Source: Cellvibrionaceae bacterium
GTDB lineage: Bacteria > Pseudomonadota > Gammaproteobacteria > Pseudomonadales > Cellvibrionaceae
Reading direction: 5' to 3'
DNA length: 64,000 nt
Assembly (NCBI GenBank): GCA_021151695.1
Contig: JAGKWU010000003.1
Span: 297,035-361,034 of the forward strand
Position 1 is the first letter of the stretch, and each line of letters begins with the position of its first letter. This document shows positions 35,231 to 44,651 of this stretch, in pieces. The position numbers were made by a program, and so were the translations under genes. The notes under the pieces were generated by a model. The model was not told the origin of the DNA, did not search any database, and saw nothing but the letters and a program-made list of their open reading frames with translations.

Positions 35231-38125
35231 TTAGAACTTATAGTTAACACCTACTGAGTAGTTGCGACCATAGGTTTTGTCTTCGCCCCATGCGTTATCC
35301 ACGCCGTAGGAAACCAGAGCTGGAGCATCAGTCAAGTTATTGCCTTCAAATACGATATCGATGCCGTTATCGAATGAGTAAGACGCTTGATAGTCTACCG
35401 TGGTGTACTCTTTAGCACGTACTGGTGTAGAGCTACCTGGAACAGGCATGTTCATGATGTAGTCATCGCGGTAACGAACGTTCAAGTGCGTACTGAAATG
35501 ACCGATATCCCAGAAACCAGTAAGGCTCCACACATTTTTAGACAAACCAGGCAAAGGAAGTTTTTTGCCAGCGAACAATCCACCGCCACCAACTTCTGCT
35601 TCACTTTGGGTGAAGGAGTAACTTGCCGTTGCACCTAAACCGGAGAAGATACCTGGAAGCTTAGTAAAGGTTTGGGTAGTCGCAAATTCCAAGCCGCGGA
35701 TATAGCCACCTTTTTTGGTGTTGGCAACAGTTTGGAATACGCCGTCAACCATACCGTCAGGAGTTTTAATACCCAAATCTGAAAACTTGATCTCGCCAGG
35801 TTGGTAAGAAATGTTTTCGGTCAAGCTCTTGATGTCTTTCCAGAAACCGGCAATCGATACAGCACCACCGTCCGAGAAATAATGTTCGTAGGACAGATCC
35901 AATTGATTTGCACGGAATGGATCGAGGTAGGGAGAACCTTTGGTCCATACGTTGTAACGTGGCTTACTGGTGCCATCGTCATAGTTTTGAGTGTCATTCC
36001 AAGAACCGGCGCCACCTTTCAATTGGCCAGCTGGTGGACGCCCCATTACTTCTGCCAATGCGAAGCGAACATTGTCCTCTTCAGTGATAGCAAAATTCAG
36101 GTTCAACGATGGCAACACATCAGTGTATTCAGGACCATATTTTACCGGAGCGTAATTAGTGCGAGTTACACCAACATCGTCAGTAATTGAAATACCCTTG
36201 CCTTCACCAACATTTTGTACACCACTGGATTTCTCGTCAGTTTTCACTACGCGAACACCAATGTTACCTGTAACAGGCACGCTACCAATTTCTGACTCGA
36301 TATCAGCCATCAAATAGAAAGCTTGTACTTTTTCTTCCAGTTTACCTGACTCAACAAAGGTCCAATCCTGGCTGAACACTTGTTTGCCGTAGTAGTTACC
36401 AGCACCAAAAATTGAATCAGCCAAACCAGCCATGTTCACAATGAAGTGATCAGGTGCACCAGCAATCTGACCTACGTTTACAAATGAACCCAAGGGTTGT
36501 GGCTTACAAGCAATGTCAGAAAGGTTGTCGTTGCAGTATGAAGTCCAGTGACCAGTACCATCAACATAGTTGAATTGGCCATCGCGGCTACCGTACAGGA
36601 ACGCACCACGATGTGAATCGAATACGCGGTCAGAAACGCGGAAGCCAGTTTCAATGGCAGAAATTGGGCCCAGTTCTACGTTGTATTTGAAATCCACTTT
36701 TGCACTGTCGATTTCGTCAGTGTAAACGTGTGGGTATTCTTCGTAACGAGACAAATACATGTTGGCGCCAGTCAAATCAGCACCGTTGAATGAAATGGTC
36801 GGAGTTCTATCACCATGCATTTTGAATGTCATGGATGTGCCTGAAAGCTCTTTCCAGGTTTGACCTGTTACGGTATTGCCGTTCGCATCCAGACCAGTCG
36901 CCGTACCGAACTCGTAAGGAGTCATACTGGCAAGACGGTCTTTACGGGTTTTGGTACCTTCGCTGTGCGACAGGTTAACTTTAAGATTGGCTTCTTCAGT
37001 GATGGACCAATCCAGGTTCAAACCGTAAGCTTCTGAATCCGCTTTTGTTGATTGGTCTTCAGTACGCGCTTCATACCAGGGAGCGCCTTGGCCAGAAACA
37101 GAAGGCTGGGTGAAGTTAATTGTGCCTGCAGTTACTACACCGTTTTCAACAGTAGGGTTGCTGATGCTGAATTTATTCAGAGTGTTATCAAGACCGCTCA
37201 CGGTTACGCCGTGACGAAGGTCTTGTGATTCATAGGTTGATTTGAAGTAGTCAACGCTCGCTTTGAATGAATCGCTTGGCTTGAATACCACAGTCGCTAG
37301 GTAACCATCGCGGGTGTCATTGCCTTTACCAGCTTGATATTGGAAAGACTGCGGCAGCGCTTCTGTTTTTCCGTCGCCATCAACGTCGTACATGGAATAG
37401 CCGTTTTTGCCATCCGCACCGGCGCGAGAGCCTTCAAAGTTGTTTGGTTGCTCCAGGTGCGCAGCACCCAAAGCAACACCTACGGTTTCATCAAAAAATT
37501 TACCTTGGTATGAGAAGTTATAGCGATCGCCACTTTCATCTGCACCAACACTTTTTGCCGCATCGTTATAAGAGCGCTTATAACCCACGTTAAAGTTTTG
37601 ATCATTTTTTGCAGTGAGCGGATCAACCGTTTTCATTTCAACGGTACCGGCAACACCACCTTCGATCAATGATGCTTTAGGTGATTTGTACACCGCTGCC
37701 TGAGTAATCAATTCTGCTGGATATTGATCGAATGCCATCCAACGGCTGCTGGCTGTGTACGAGCTGGTGGATGCTTGCTCGTTGCCATTCAGAGTAGTCT
37801 CAATGAAGTCGCCGTTCATACCGCGAATATTGAGCTCAGAGGTGTGGCCAGAACTGCGAACAGTAGTTACACCAGGAATACGACCCAGTGCGTCAGCGAT
37901 AGATTGTGCTGGCAGAGAGCCCACAGCGCTCGCATCCACAACGTCAGCTACAACGTCAGCTTGACGCTTGGCTTCTACCGAGTTCAGAACGGCTTGACGG
38001 AAACCGGATACTACAATTTCTTCTACTGCCGCATCATCCTTTTGAGCATAAACCGTTTGCGAACCAGCAATTAATGCCACTGTGGACATCAATGCCAGAA
38101 CCGGGTTGAATTTTTGTTTTTTCAT
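35231..38125 (-). CDS. TonB-dependent outer-membrane receptor 3
   Basis: 964 aa, MKKQKFNPVLALMSTVALIAGSQTVYA-QKDD giving a clear signal peptide. TonB box region VEEIVVSGF (about 34-42), plug with PAQSIADALGRIPGV, LNIRGM and SPKASLIEGGVAG, then a long barrel ending GVNYKF. Compared with receptor 2, NGREQ is replaced by NGNEQ and the extracellular parts differ, so the two may prefer different glucan lengths or linkages. It has two operators and its own promoter upstream (38253-38321) and is followed by a terminator and halogenase 2. Being first after a strong operator pair, it is probably one of the most highly induced genes here. Confidence 0.92.
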   Translation of the reverse strand: MKKQKFNPVLALMSTVALIAGSQTVYAQKDDAAVEEIVVSGFRQAVLNSVEAKRQADVVADVVDASAVGSLPAQSIADALGRIPGVTTVRSSGHTSELNIRGMNGDFIETTLNGNEQASTSSYTASSRWMAFDQYPAELITQAAVYKSPKASLIEGGVAGTVEMKTVDPLTAKNDQNFNVGYKRSYNDAAKSVGADESGDRYNFSYQGKFFDETVGVALGAAHLEQPNNFEGSRAGADGKNGYSMYDVDGDGKTEALPQSFQYQAGKGNDTRDGYLATVVFKPSDSFKASVDYFKSTYESQDLRHGVTVSGLDNTLNKFSISNPTVENGVVTAGTINFTQPSVSGQGAPWYEARTEDQSTKADSEAYGLNLDWSITEEANLKVNLSHSEGTKTRKDRLASMTPYEFGTATGLDANGNTVTGQTWKELSGTSMTFKMHGDRTPTISFNGADLTGANMYLSRYEEYPHVYTDEIDSAKVDFKYNVELGPISAIETGFRVSDRVFDSHRGAFLYGSRDGQFNYVDGTGHWTSYCNDNLSDIACKPQPLGSFVNVGQIAGAPDHFIVNMAGLADSIFGAGNYYGKQVFSQDWTFVESGKLEEKVQAFYLMADIESEIGSVPVTGNIGVRVVKTDEKSSGVQNVGEGKGISITDDVGVTRTNYAPVKYGPEYTDVLPSLNLNFAITEEDNVRFALAEVMGRPPAGQLKGGAGSWNDTQNYDDGTSKPRYNVWTKGSPYLDPFRANQLDLSYEHYFSDGGAVSIAGFWKDIKSLTENISYQPGEIKFSDLGIKTPDGMVDGVFQTVANTKKGGYIRGLEFATTQTFTKLPGIFSGLGATASYSFTQSEAEVGGGGLFAGKKLPLPGLSKNVWSLTGFWDIGHFSTHLNVRYRDDYIMNMPVPGSSTPVRAKEYTTVDYQASYSFDNGIDIVFEGNNLTDAPALVSYGVDNAWGEDKTYGRNYSVGVNYKF

Positions 38126-38252
38126 GTTGGACTCTCTCCACGGAGTTATTGCAATTATTTATTAGCGTATTTTGAGCGACGTTAATTCTTGTTATGGAGG
38201 GACAAAAGCCATGGCGTTAATAACAACAAAAACAGCTTTTGTCTTACGGACG

Positions 38253-38321
38253 ATAGTAAAGGCAAGTCGTTGTTGCCACCAGTGCGTGCATACGTATTCA
38301 AATATCCCGCATACGTATGCA
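38253..38321 (-). promoter_or_regulatory. Promoter with two operators, TBDR 3
   Basis: Minus strand: distal TGCATACGTATGCG (38321-38308), proximal TGAATACGTATGCA (38300-38287), 5 bp, a poor -35 TGGTGG (38281-38276), 17-bp spacer, -10 TACTAT (38258-38253). Operator centres are 21 bp apart. The very weak -35 fits dependence on an upstream-bound activator. Leader about 120 nt. The 364-bp gap 38126-38489 also holds the alpha-glucosidase terminator. Confidence 0.78.
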
Positions 38322-38407
38322 AAAGTTTTTTTACACGACAGAAAAGCGCTTAATTTTTTTAAACCATCTCAAGTTAAGCCCAGAAACTCAATCATGTAAA
38401 CCAAGGT

Positions 38408-38439
38408 ACAAAAAATAAGGGCGTCCAATGGGACGCCCT
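38408..38439 (-). terminator. Terminator after the alpha-glucosidase gene
   Basis: AGGGCGTCC / GGACGCCCT (38418-38426 with 38431-38439), followed on the minus strand by TATTTTTTG. It lies about 50 bp past the gene and separates it from the TBDR 3 promoter. Confidence 0.88.
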
Positions 38440-38489
38440 ACAAGAAACACAACAGCCATTTCCGAAAATGTAAACGAAACAGGCAAGCG

Positions 38490-40115
38490 CTACGGGATAT
38501 CGAGTTTCAAAAATGCACTGCCAAACGCATCCAGTTTTAATTTACCTGCGGACACGGCCGCTAATGCCTGGCCGTCGCGCTCCATGGCAATGGCGGCAGG
38601 ATAATCACTCAAATTAACGTCCACCGGAGCATCCGCCAAATTAAATGCCGCAATAACCACTTGTTGCTCATGCTTTCTCACAAACAGGAGCACCTGTTCT
38701 GGCGCAGGCAAAAACTCTATATCGCCCCACAACAGCGCTGGCTGTCTTTTGCGCCAGGCCATGAATTGGCGATAGCCATTAAGCACTGAGTTTTTATCGG
38801 CATCTTGCACATCTATTGCGAGCGGCAAGTGATCAAGAGATACAGGTAGCCAAGTGGCACCATCGGAAAAACCGGCATTTTTTTGCGCAGCAAACCAGGG
38901 CATTGGCGTACGGCATCCATCGCGGCCTTTAAATTGTGGCCAGAAGGTAATGCCATAGGGGTCCTGCAGCTGTTCAAATGCAATATCAGCTTCCGTTAAC
39001 CCCAACTCCTCACCTTGATAGGAGCAAACGCTACCACGCAAAGAGAAAAGCATTTCATTCAATGTCTTCGCAAGTTGTGGCTTATGTTCACCACCCCAAC
39101 GCGACATGACACGAACCACATCGTGATTACCGATGGACCAGCAAGGCCAGCCCTCACTCAGGTTTCGCTCCAGGGTTTCCACCGTCTCGCGAATGTAACT
39201 TGCCGACAATTTATCGACCAGCAACTCAAAGCTATAAGCCATGTGCAAACGCGAATTGCCAGCGGTGTATTCGGCCATAGTTTTCAGAGAATCGTCAGCT
39301 GAAATTTCGCCGAGCGTTACCGAGCCAGGATATTTATCCATCAGCGCGCGCAATGATTCCAAAAAGGCAATATTTTCCGGGCGAGTGTTGTCATACACAT
39401 GACGCTGGAAGGCGTAAGGATTATCTTCGCGGAAGCCACGACCTTTGCGTTCTTCCACCGGTTTCACCGGATTGCTACGCAGCTCTTTATCGTGGAAGCA
39501 GAAATTAATGGCATCGAGACGCAAGCCATCCACACCGCGCTTCAGCCAGAATTCAACTTCTTGCAAAATTTGTTCGCGGACAGCGGGACAGTGGTAATTC
39601 AAATCAGGTTGCGAGCGCAAAAAGTTGTGCAGGTAATATTGGCAACGACGCGCTTCCCACTCCCAGGCAGATCCACCAAAAATGGACAGCCAATTATTCG
39701 GTGGCGTGCCATCAGGATTCGCATCCGCCCATACATACCAATCAGCTTTGTCGTTATCTTTTGATTCACGACTTTCTTTAAACCATTGGTGCTGATCGGA
39801 GGTGTGACTCAACACTTGATCAATAATAATTTTGATATTGCGCGAGTGCGCCTGGGCAATCAGCTCATCAAAATCAGCGAGGCTTCCGAAAATAGAATCT
39901 ATCTCGCGATAGTCACTGATATCGTAGCCAAAATCTTTCATAGGCGATTTGAAAAATGGCGAGATCCAAATTGCATCCACCCCCAAACTTGCGATGTAAT
40001 CCAGTTTGCTAATGATGCCTGGCAAATCGCCGATTCCATCATTATTACTGTCCATCAAACTGCGGGGATAAACTTGATAAATAACTGCACCGCGCCACCA
40101 TGGAGCTTGCTGCAT
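38490..40115 (-). CDS. GH13 alpha-glucosidase (oligo-1,6/alpha-glucosidase group, GH13_23-like)
   Basis: 541 aa, start ATG 40113-40115 (MQQAPWWRGAVIYQVYPRSL) behind AGAGGAAGT; an in-frame start six codons upstream would place the Shine-Dalgarno inside the gene and is rejected. There is no signal peptide, so it is cytoplasmic. Motifs: DQVLSHTSD (region I), QPDLNYH (region V), nucleophile D201 in GVDGLRLDAINFCFHD, acid/base E270 in TLGEIS, D332 in GNHDVVR. The QVLSHTS and LRLDAINFCFHD forms match the proteobacterial alpha-glucosidases that release glucose from maltose and short maltodextrins. Divergent from the glucoamylase gene, sharing a region with four operators. It should finish the degradation of sugars brought in by the MFS carrier. 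Confidence 0.92.
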   Translation of the reverse strand: MQQAPWWRGAVIYQVYPRSLMDSNNDGIGDLPGIISKLDYIASLGVDAIWISPFFKSPMKDFGYDISDYREIDSIFGSLADFDELIAQAHSRNIKIIIDQVLSHTSDQHQWFKESRESKDNDKADWYVWADANPDGTPPNNWLSIFGGSAWEWEARRCQYYLHNFLRSQPDLNYHCPAVREQILQEVEFWLKRGVDGLRLDAINFCFHDKELRSNPVKPVEERKGRGFREDNPYAFQRHVYDNTRPENIAFLESLRALMDKYPGSVTLGEISADDSLKTMAEYTAGNSRLHMAYSFELLVDKLSASYIRETVETLERNLSEGWPCWSIGNHDVVRVMSRWGGEHKPQLAKTLNEMLFSLRGSVCSYQGEELGLTEADIAFEQLQDPYGITFWPQFKGRDGCRTPMPWFAAQKNAGFSDGATWLPVSLDHLPLAIDVQDADKNSVLNGYRQFMAWRKRQPALLWGDIEFLPAPEQVLLFVRKHEQQVVIAAFNLADAPVDVNLSDYPAAIAMERDGQALAAVSAGKLKLDAFGSAFLKLDIP

Positions 40116-40296
40116 AACTACTTCCTCTTCCAACAGGCGTGGCCAATAGCCGTCGCCAGCAAGCTGGCACGACTGTGAATATTCAGACTAAAGCGCATAG
40201 ATTTTTCCAACTCGACGAATTCTATTATCACTCATTATTGTTCTGGACATTGATTTGCAAACTATCCGGATAATTACCGGAAGGTGCATAAATGAC

Positions 40297-40383
40297 AACA
40301 TACGCGAGCCCCAGAACCAAGCCAAGCGCTTACATACGTATGCACAGAGGGCGACGTCAAAAACCGCATAGAATACGTATTCA
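40297..40383 (-). promoter_or_regulatory. Promoter and operators of the alpha-glucosidase gene
   Basis: Minus strand: operator TGAATACGTATTCT (40383-40370), then TGCATACGTATGTA (40344-40331), 5 bp, -35 TTGGCT (40325-40320), 17-bp spacer, -10 TATGTT (40302-40297). The geometry equals the other promoters of the regulon, but the proximal operator is of the TGCA type. The whole 465-bp gap 40116-40580 has no gene. Confidence 0.78.
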
Positions 40384-40437
40384 TAAAAATCCCCCGCCTA
40401 ATTAAAACGCCCGCGACAAAATATGGACTAGGCTTAC

Positions 40438-40513
40438 TGCATACGTATGCAACGCAGCTGGCATCTGAATACGTATGTAGTGAATTGTTTCGGTGCAAGA
40501 GTGCTTCTAACCT
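40438..40513 (+). promoter_or_regulatory. Promoter with two operators, glucoamylase-transporter operon
   Basis: The perfect palindrome TGCATACGTATGCA (40438-40451), proximal operator TGAATACGTATGTA (40466-40479), 5 bp, -35 TTGTTT (40485-40490), 17-bp spacer, -10 TAACCT (40508-40513). Operator centres are 28 bp apart. With the two sites at 40331 and 40370 this divergent region carries four operators within 150 bp. Leader about 60 nt. Confidence 0.8.
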
Positions 40514-40580
40514 TAGGCCCGTAAAACCATCCCGCCAACATCTACACCAATAATTTCTCAAAATTAAAAAGGGTATTCAC

Positions 40581-43001
40581 ATGAAAAAACGTTTGAGCTG
40601 CCTGCTTATATCGTCCGCCATTGCACTCTTCGCCTGCAATGAACACGGCACCAAGCCCAACCCGTCCGCCAGTGTGGCACCAGGCGCGCCAGGTGTTGCA
40701 TCGCACTGGTCTTACGCGGGTAAAACCGGCATAGGCACCTCTTACGAGCAGTACACCAATGGTCACTACGATGATAATGGCGCGACCGGGAAAATATCCA
40801 AGGTCTGGTTTTCGATCGCACAGGGCATACTGACAGAAACCATGTTCGGCCTGATTCACGAGGCGCAGATCCAGGAAGCGCAGCTCTACATTAAAGGTGA
40901 TAGCTTTTTACACGAAGAAAAGACCGACACCATCTCCACCGTTGAATATCTCGATAAAGATCCACAAGGCCGCCCCGTATCGCTGGCTTACAAGCTGATC
41001 AACCGCGACAAGCAAAACCGCTACGAAATCGAAAAGCATATTTTCACCGACCCGGACACCAACAGCCTCATGATGAAGGTTACTGTCCGCGCGACAGGCG
41101 AAAAAGTGACTCCCTATTTGTATGTGAATCCCCACATGGCCAACACCGGCCCGGGCGATAAAGCCTGGAGTGAGAAAGGTGTCTGGTACGCGGCCGATGG
41201 CAATACGCATCTCGCCCTCAAAACCGATGCACTTATCACTCAGAGCACGGTAGGTTTTGAAGGTGTATCCGACGGTCTGAATGACCTGAAAAAGAGTGGC
41301 AAACTGGAACACACCTACACCAGCACCGGCGAGACCACTGGCAATGTCGCCATGACCCTGCAATTGCCAACGGTTGAAAAAGGCAAGACCGGCGAGTGGG
41401 TGTTTGTGATGGGCTTTGGCAACTCCAAAGACGAGAGCCTTGCAGCCGCCAGCAGAACACTCGATACCGGCTATACAAAAGTTCTGGCCAATTTTAACGG
41501 CACCGGCGACGCCATCGGCTGGGAAGACTACATAGCGTCGCTGCCAGAACTGGGCAAGCTCGCCGCCGCGTCCACCGACAATGGCAAGTTGCTCTACGCC
41601 AGCGCCATGGTGCTCAAAGCACAAGAAGATAAAACCCACGCGGGCGCTGTGATCGCCTCACTCTCCAATCCATGGGGCGATACCGCCTCCGCGGATAAAG
41701 CCCAGACCGGCTACAAAGCGGTTTGGCCACGCGATTTCTATCAGGTGACCATGGCAATGTTGGCGCTGGGCGACAAAGTCACCCCCAAAGTTGCCTTCGA
41801 ATATTTGCAACAAGTGCAGACCAGTGACAAGACTCCAGGCTATAGCGGAGCACCTGGCTGGTTCCTGCAAAAAACCCATGTCGACGGCGAGATTGAGTGG
41901 GTGGGCGTGCAGCTCGACCAAACCGCTATGCCGATTATGCTCGGCTGGCGCCTATGGAAAGATGGCATTATCAGCGATGCAGAGATGGTTAGCTGGTACA
42001 ACAAAATGCTCAAGCCTGCTGCCAGCTTCCTCACCGATGGAGGAACCGTCAATATCGATTGGCTGAAGAACAAAGTTATCACTCCACCAAAAACGATTCA
42101 GGAGCGCTGGGAGGAACAAACCGGTTATTCACCTTCCACGACGGCTGCGATTATTACGGGCCTGGTTGCCGCTGCTGATATCGCCAAACTGGCGAAAGAT
42201 GACGTTAACGCCAAGCGCTATCTGGCCGCTGCTGACAAGTACTCTGCCAGCGTGGAAAAAACTATGTACACCACCAAAGGCCTGCTCAACAAAGCACCTT
42301 CGGATGGCAACTATTTCCTGCGCATTACCGAAAACACCGATCCCAACGATCACGGCATGTTGGGTGTGAGCAATGCCCAGAAAGATGTGAACGAAGCAGA
42401 AGTGGTGGACGGCGGTTTCCTCGAACTGGTGCGTTACGGTGTGCGCTCGCCCAATAGCAAAGAAGTGGTGAACACCTTGCCAGAAATGGATGACACCAGC
42501 CTGCCCGCTCCACTGCGCGTGCGCTACGACTTCAGCTTCCCGGGCGTTGAAGGCAAATTCCCCGGCTGGCGCCGCTATGGTCGCGATGGCTATGGTGAAG
42601 ACACGGCCGAGGGCTTGGGCTACAACGCCAAAGGCTCAAACTCACCCGATGGTCGTGGTCGCGTATGGCCGATCTTTACCGGTGAGCGCGGCCAATATGA
42701 GCTGGCCAAACTGGTGTCGCAGGGCAAGCTTAAAGACAGCGATCTTCAGGCGCTGCGCAGCACCTATGTCAAAGCCATGGAATTGTTCGCCAACGACGGC
42801 TATATGATTCCTGAGCAAGTATGGGATGGTGTGGGAAGCAACGAAGGCTCCCATTATGTGTTAGGTGAAGGCACCAACTCGGCGACGCCGCTTGCCTGGT
42901 CTCACGCGGAGTATGTCAAACTGCTACGCACCTTTGCCGATCAGAAAGTCTGGGATAAAAACGCCAGCACCGAAGCGCGTTACGTCAAATCCAAGCACTA
43001 A
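40581..43001 (+). CDS. Glucoamylase (GH15) lipoprotein
   Basis: 806 aa. MKKRLSCLLISSAIALFACNE gives a lipoprotein signal with lipobox LFAC (Cys near residue 19), so it is membrane-anchored. A beta-sandwich N-domain (about 35-300) precedes the GH15 alpha/alpha barrel: VWPRDFYQVTMAML, EWVGVQLDQTAMP, general acid E511 in RWEEQTGYSP, general base E745 in MIPEQVWDG, and a SATPLAWSHAEYVKLL end. Glucoamylases release beta-glucose from the non-reducing ends of starch and dextrins. The start has AAAAAGGG upstream. First gene of an operon with the GPH transporter. GC content is visibly higher than in the neighbouring receptor genes. Confidence 0.93.
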   Translation: MKKRLSCLLISSAIALFACNEHGTKPNPSASVAPGAPGVASHWSYAGKTGIGTSYEQYTNGHYDDNGATGKISKVWFSIAQGILTETMFGLIHEAQIQEAQLYIKGDSFLHEEKTDTISTVEYLDKDPQGRPVSLAYKLINRDKQNRYEIEKHIFTDPDTNSLMMKVTVRATGEKVTPYLYVNPHMANTGPGDKAWSEKGVWYAADGNTHLALKTDALITQSTVGFEGVSDGLNDLKKSGKLEHTYTSTGETTGNVAMTLQLPTVEKGKTGEWVFVMGFGNSKDESLAAASRTLDTGYTKVLANFNGTGDAIGWEDYIASLPELGKLAAASTDNGKLLYASAMVLKAQEDKTHAGAVIASLSNPWGDTASADKAQTGYKAVWPRDFYQVTMAMLALGDKVTPKVAFEYLQQVQTSDKTPGYSGAPGWFLQKTHVDGEIEWVGVQLDQTAMPIMLGWRLWKDGIISDAEMVSWYNKMLKPAASFLTDGGTVNIDWLKNKVITPPKTIQERWEEQTGYSPSTTAAIITGLVAAADIAKLAKDDVNAKRYLAAADKYSASVEKTMYTTKGLLNKAPSDGNYFLRITENTDPNDHGMLGVSNAQKDVNEAEVVDGGFLELVRYGVRSPNSKEVVNTLPEMDDTSLPAPLRVRYDFSFPGVEGKFPGWRRYGRDGYGEDTAEGLGYNAKGSNSPDGRGRVWPIFTGERGQYELAKLVSQGKLKDSDLQALRSTYVKAMELFANDGYMIPEQVWDGVGSNEGSHYVLGEGTNSATPLAWSHAEYVKLLRTFADQKVWDKNASTEARYVKSKH

Positions 43002-43011
43002 TGCTCGGATG

Positions 43012-43046
43012 CGGCGGACAGGTTAACAGCCTGTCCGCCGTTTCCT
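43012..43046 (+). terminator. Hairpin between glucoamylase and transporter genes
   Basis: An 11-bp stem CGGCGGACAGG / CCTGTCCGCCG (43012-43022 with 43030-43040) followed by TTTCCT, a weak T-run. It probably reduces rather than stops read-through into the transporter gene, which has no visible operator of its own. Confidence 0.65.
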
Positions 43047-43098
43047 ATTTCAGGGACGAGCATTTATAACGTTAATAAAGCCAACTAAGGCAGCAAAC

Positions 43099-44562
43099 AT
43101 GAAACAACCTACACTCCCCTTTTGGCAGGTCTGGAACGTCAGCTTTGGCTTCCTCGGCGTGCAATTTGGTTTCGCCCTGCAAAACGCCAACGTCAGCCGC
43201 GTACTGTCAGATCTGGGCGCAGATTTGCACTCACTGTCACTCTTCTGGCTCGCTGCCCCCATCATGGGCCTGCTGGTTCAACCCATCGTAGGCGCCGCCT
43301 CGGATCGCACCTGGAACCGTCTGGGCCGCCGTCGCCCATTTATTCTTGGTGGCGCCCTGGCTGCCGCCATAGGCATGCTGCTAATGCCCAATGCCCCCGT
43401 CTTTGTATCCTTGATGGCACCTATGCTCTTTGGAGGCATCATGCTCGCCCTTATGGACGGAGCCTTCAACGTGACCATGCAGCCATTCCGCGCACTGGTG
43501 GCCGATATGGTGCCGGATGAGCAACGCACTCTGGGTTACTCCATTCAATCCCTGCTGATCAACATAGGCGCGGTGATAGGATCAATCCTTCCCTTCCTGC
43601 TTACCAACGTCATAGGGCTCGAAAATAGCGCTCCCAAGGGTCAAGTAGCCGAAACGGTGATGTGGGCCTTCTATATAGGCGCAACGGCCTTGCTGGGTGC
43701 TGTGCTGTGGACGGTATTGCGCACCAAAGAATACGCACCTGCCGATTACAATCGCTACAAAGGCCTGAGCCCTGTTGCAGCAGTTCCCAAAGCCCCCCTC
43801 GGTGAACGCCTGGGCAACTTTTTCAAACTGCTGACCCATATGCCCAAAACCATGCGCCAACTGGCTGTGGTGCAGTTCTTCTCCTGGTTTTCACTGTTTA
43901 TCATGTGGGTTTACTCAACGCCCGCTATCACCCAATACATCTGGGGAGTGGATGCGAAATGGTTCGACCCCCATTTCCTGCACACAGTCGATACCATTCC
44001 TGCTGAGATTGCCGCCGCCAAAGGCGCCGCCGGTGACTGGGTAGGGATTATCTTCGCGGCCTACTCCCTGTTTGCCGCCCTTTTCTCATTGGTGCTGACT
44101 CGCATCGCCAACCGCTTTGGTCGCAAGCTGACCTACTCACTGTCGCTGCTCGCAGGCGGCCTGGGTTACATCAGCTTTCTCTGCTTCCAGAACGCCGAGA
44201 TAGCCCACGTCAACTTACTGGTGACCCAGGTGGATGTTCCGCGCGGCGCGCTCAACCTGATTTTCCCGATGATCGGCATAGGCATCGCCTGGGCGGCGAT
44301 TCTCGCCATGCCCTACGCCATCCTTTCAGGCTCTCTGCCTGCGGATAAAACCGGTGTGTACATGGGGATATTCAACTTCACCATTGCGGCGCCGCAAATA
44401 GTCTCCGGCTTGGTCGCCGGGCAAGTGCTGAAGTACGTATTCGATAACCAGGCCATCTACATTATTGTACTGGCAGGTGTATCTATGTTGCTGGGCGCTG
44501 CCTCTGTGTACTTTGTGAAGGACGCGGGTCACGCTGGCGAATTGAGTGCACAAGGCCATTAA
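43099..44562 (+). CDS. GPH/MFS sugar transporter, probably maltose or maltodextrin
   Basis: 487 aa with about 12 hydrophobic helices. The cytoplasmic loop after helix 2 carries GAASDRTWNRLGRRRPFIL, the D-R-x-x-x-R-x-G-R-R-R-P motif of the glycoside-pentoside-hexuronide/sucrose-type carriers. N-terminal FWQVWNVSFGFLGVQFGFALQ and A-P-I-M-G-L-L-V-Q-P-I-V-G match the inner-membrane maltose carriers found in TBDR-based maltodextrin systems of alpha- and gammaproteobacteria. It likely imports maltose or glucose with H+ or Na+. It follows the glucoamylase gene by about 100 bp and is followed by a terminator, with the LacI regulator convergent. No gene symbol is given because the name malT is used for an unrelated activator elsewhere. 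Confidence 0.88.
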   Translation: MKQPTLPFWQVWNVSFGFLGVQFGFALQNANVSRVLSDLGADLHSLSLFWLAAPIMGLLVQPIVGAASDRTWNRLGRRRPFILGGALAAAIGMLLMPNAPVFVSLMAPMLFGGIMLALMDGAFNVTMQPFRALVADMVPDEQRTLGYSIQSLLINIGAVIGSILPFLLTNVIGLENSAPKGQVAETVMWAFYIGATALLGAVLWTVLRTKEYAPADYNRYKGLSPVAAVPKAPLGERLGNFFKLLTHMPKTMRQLAVVQFFSWFSLFIMWVYSTPAITQYIWGVDAKWFDPHFLHTVDTIPAEIAAAKGAAGDWVGIIFAAYSLFAALFSLVLTRIANRFGRKLTYSLSLLAGGLGYISFLCFQNAEIAHVNLLVTQVDVPRGALNLIFPMIGIGIAWAAILAMPYAILSGSLPADKTGVYMGIFNFTIAAPQIVSGLVAGQVLKYVFDNQAIYIIVLAGVSMLLGAASVYFVKDAGHAGELSAQGH

Positions 44563-44584
44563 TCGATAGCGTTACATCGCCAAT

Positions 44585-44623
44585 AAAAAAGCCCTGCCGG
44601 GATCTTCCTGGCAGGGCTTTTTT
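44585..44623. terminator. Bidirectional terminator between transporter and LacI-family gene
   Basis: AAAAAAGCCCTGCC / GGCAGGGCTTTTTT (44585-44598 with 44610-44623). It serves both convergent transcripts. Confidence 0.93.
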
Positions 44624-44651
44624 ATTGCATTAGCGCTTGATAATTTAAAGT

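Noticed and set aside
40908..41639. 243-codon ORF on the minus strand
   Set aside because: Lies fully inside the GH15 glucoamylase gene, whose catalytic motifs are intact; it is an antisense shadow in GC-rich sequence.
44431..44444. Operator-like GTACGTATTCG inside the transporter gene
   Set aside because: Lacks the full ATACGTAT octamer and lies within coding sequence without a promoter.
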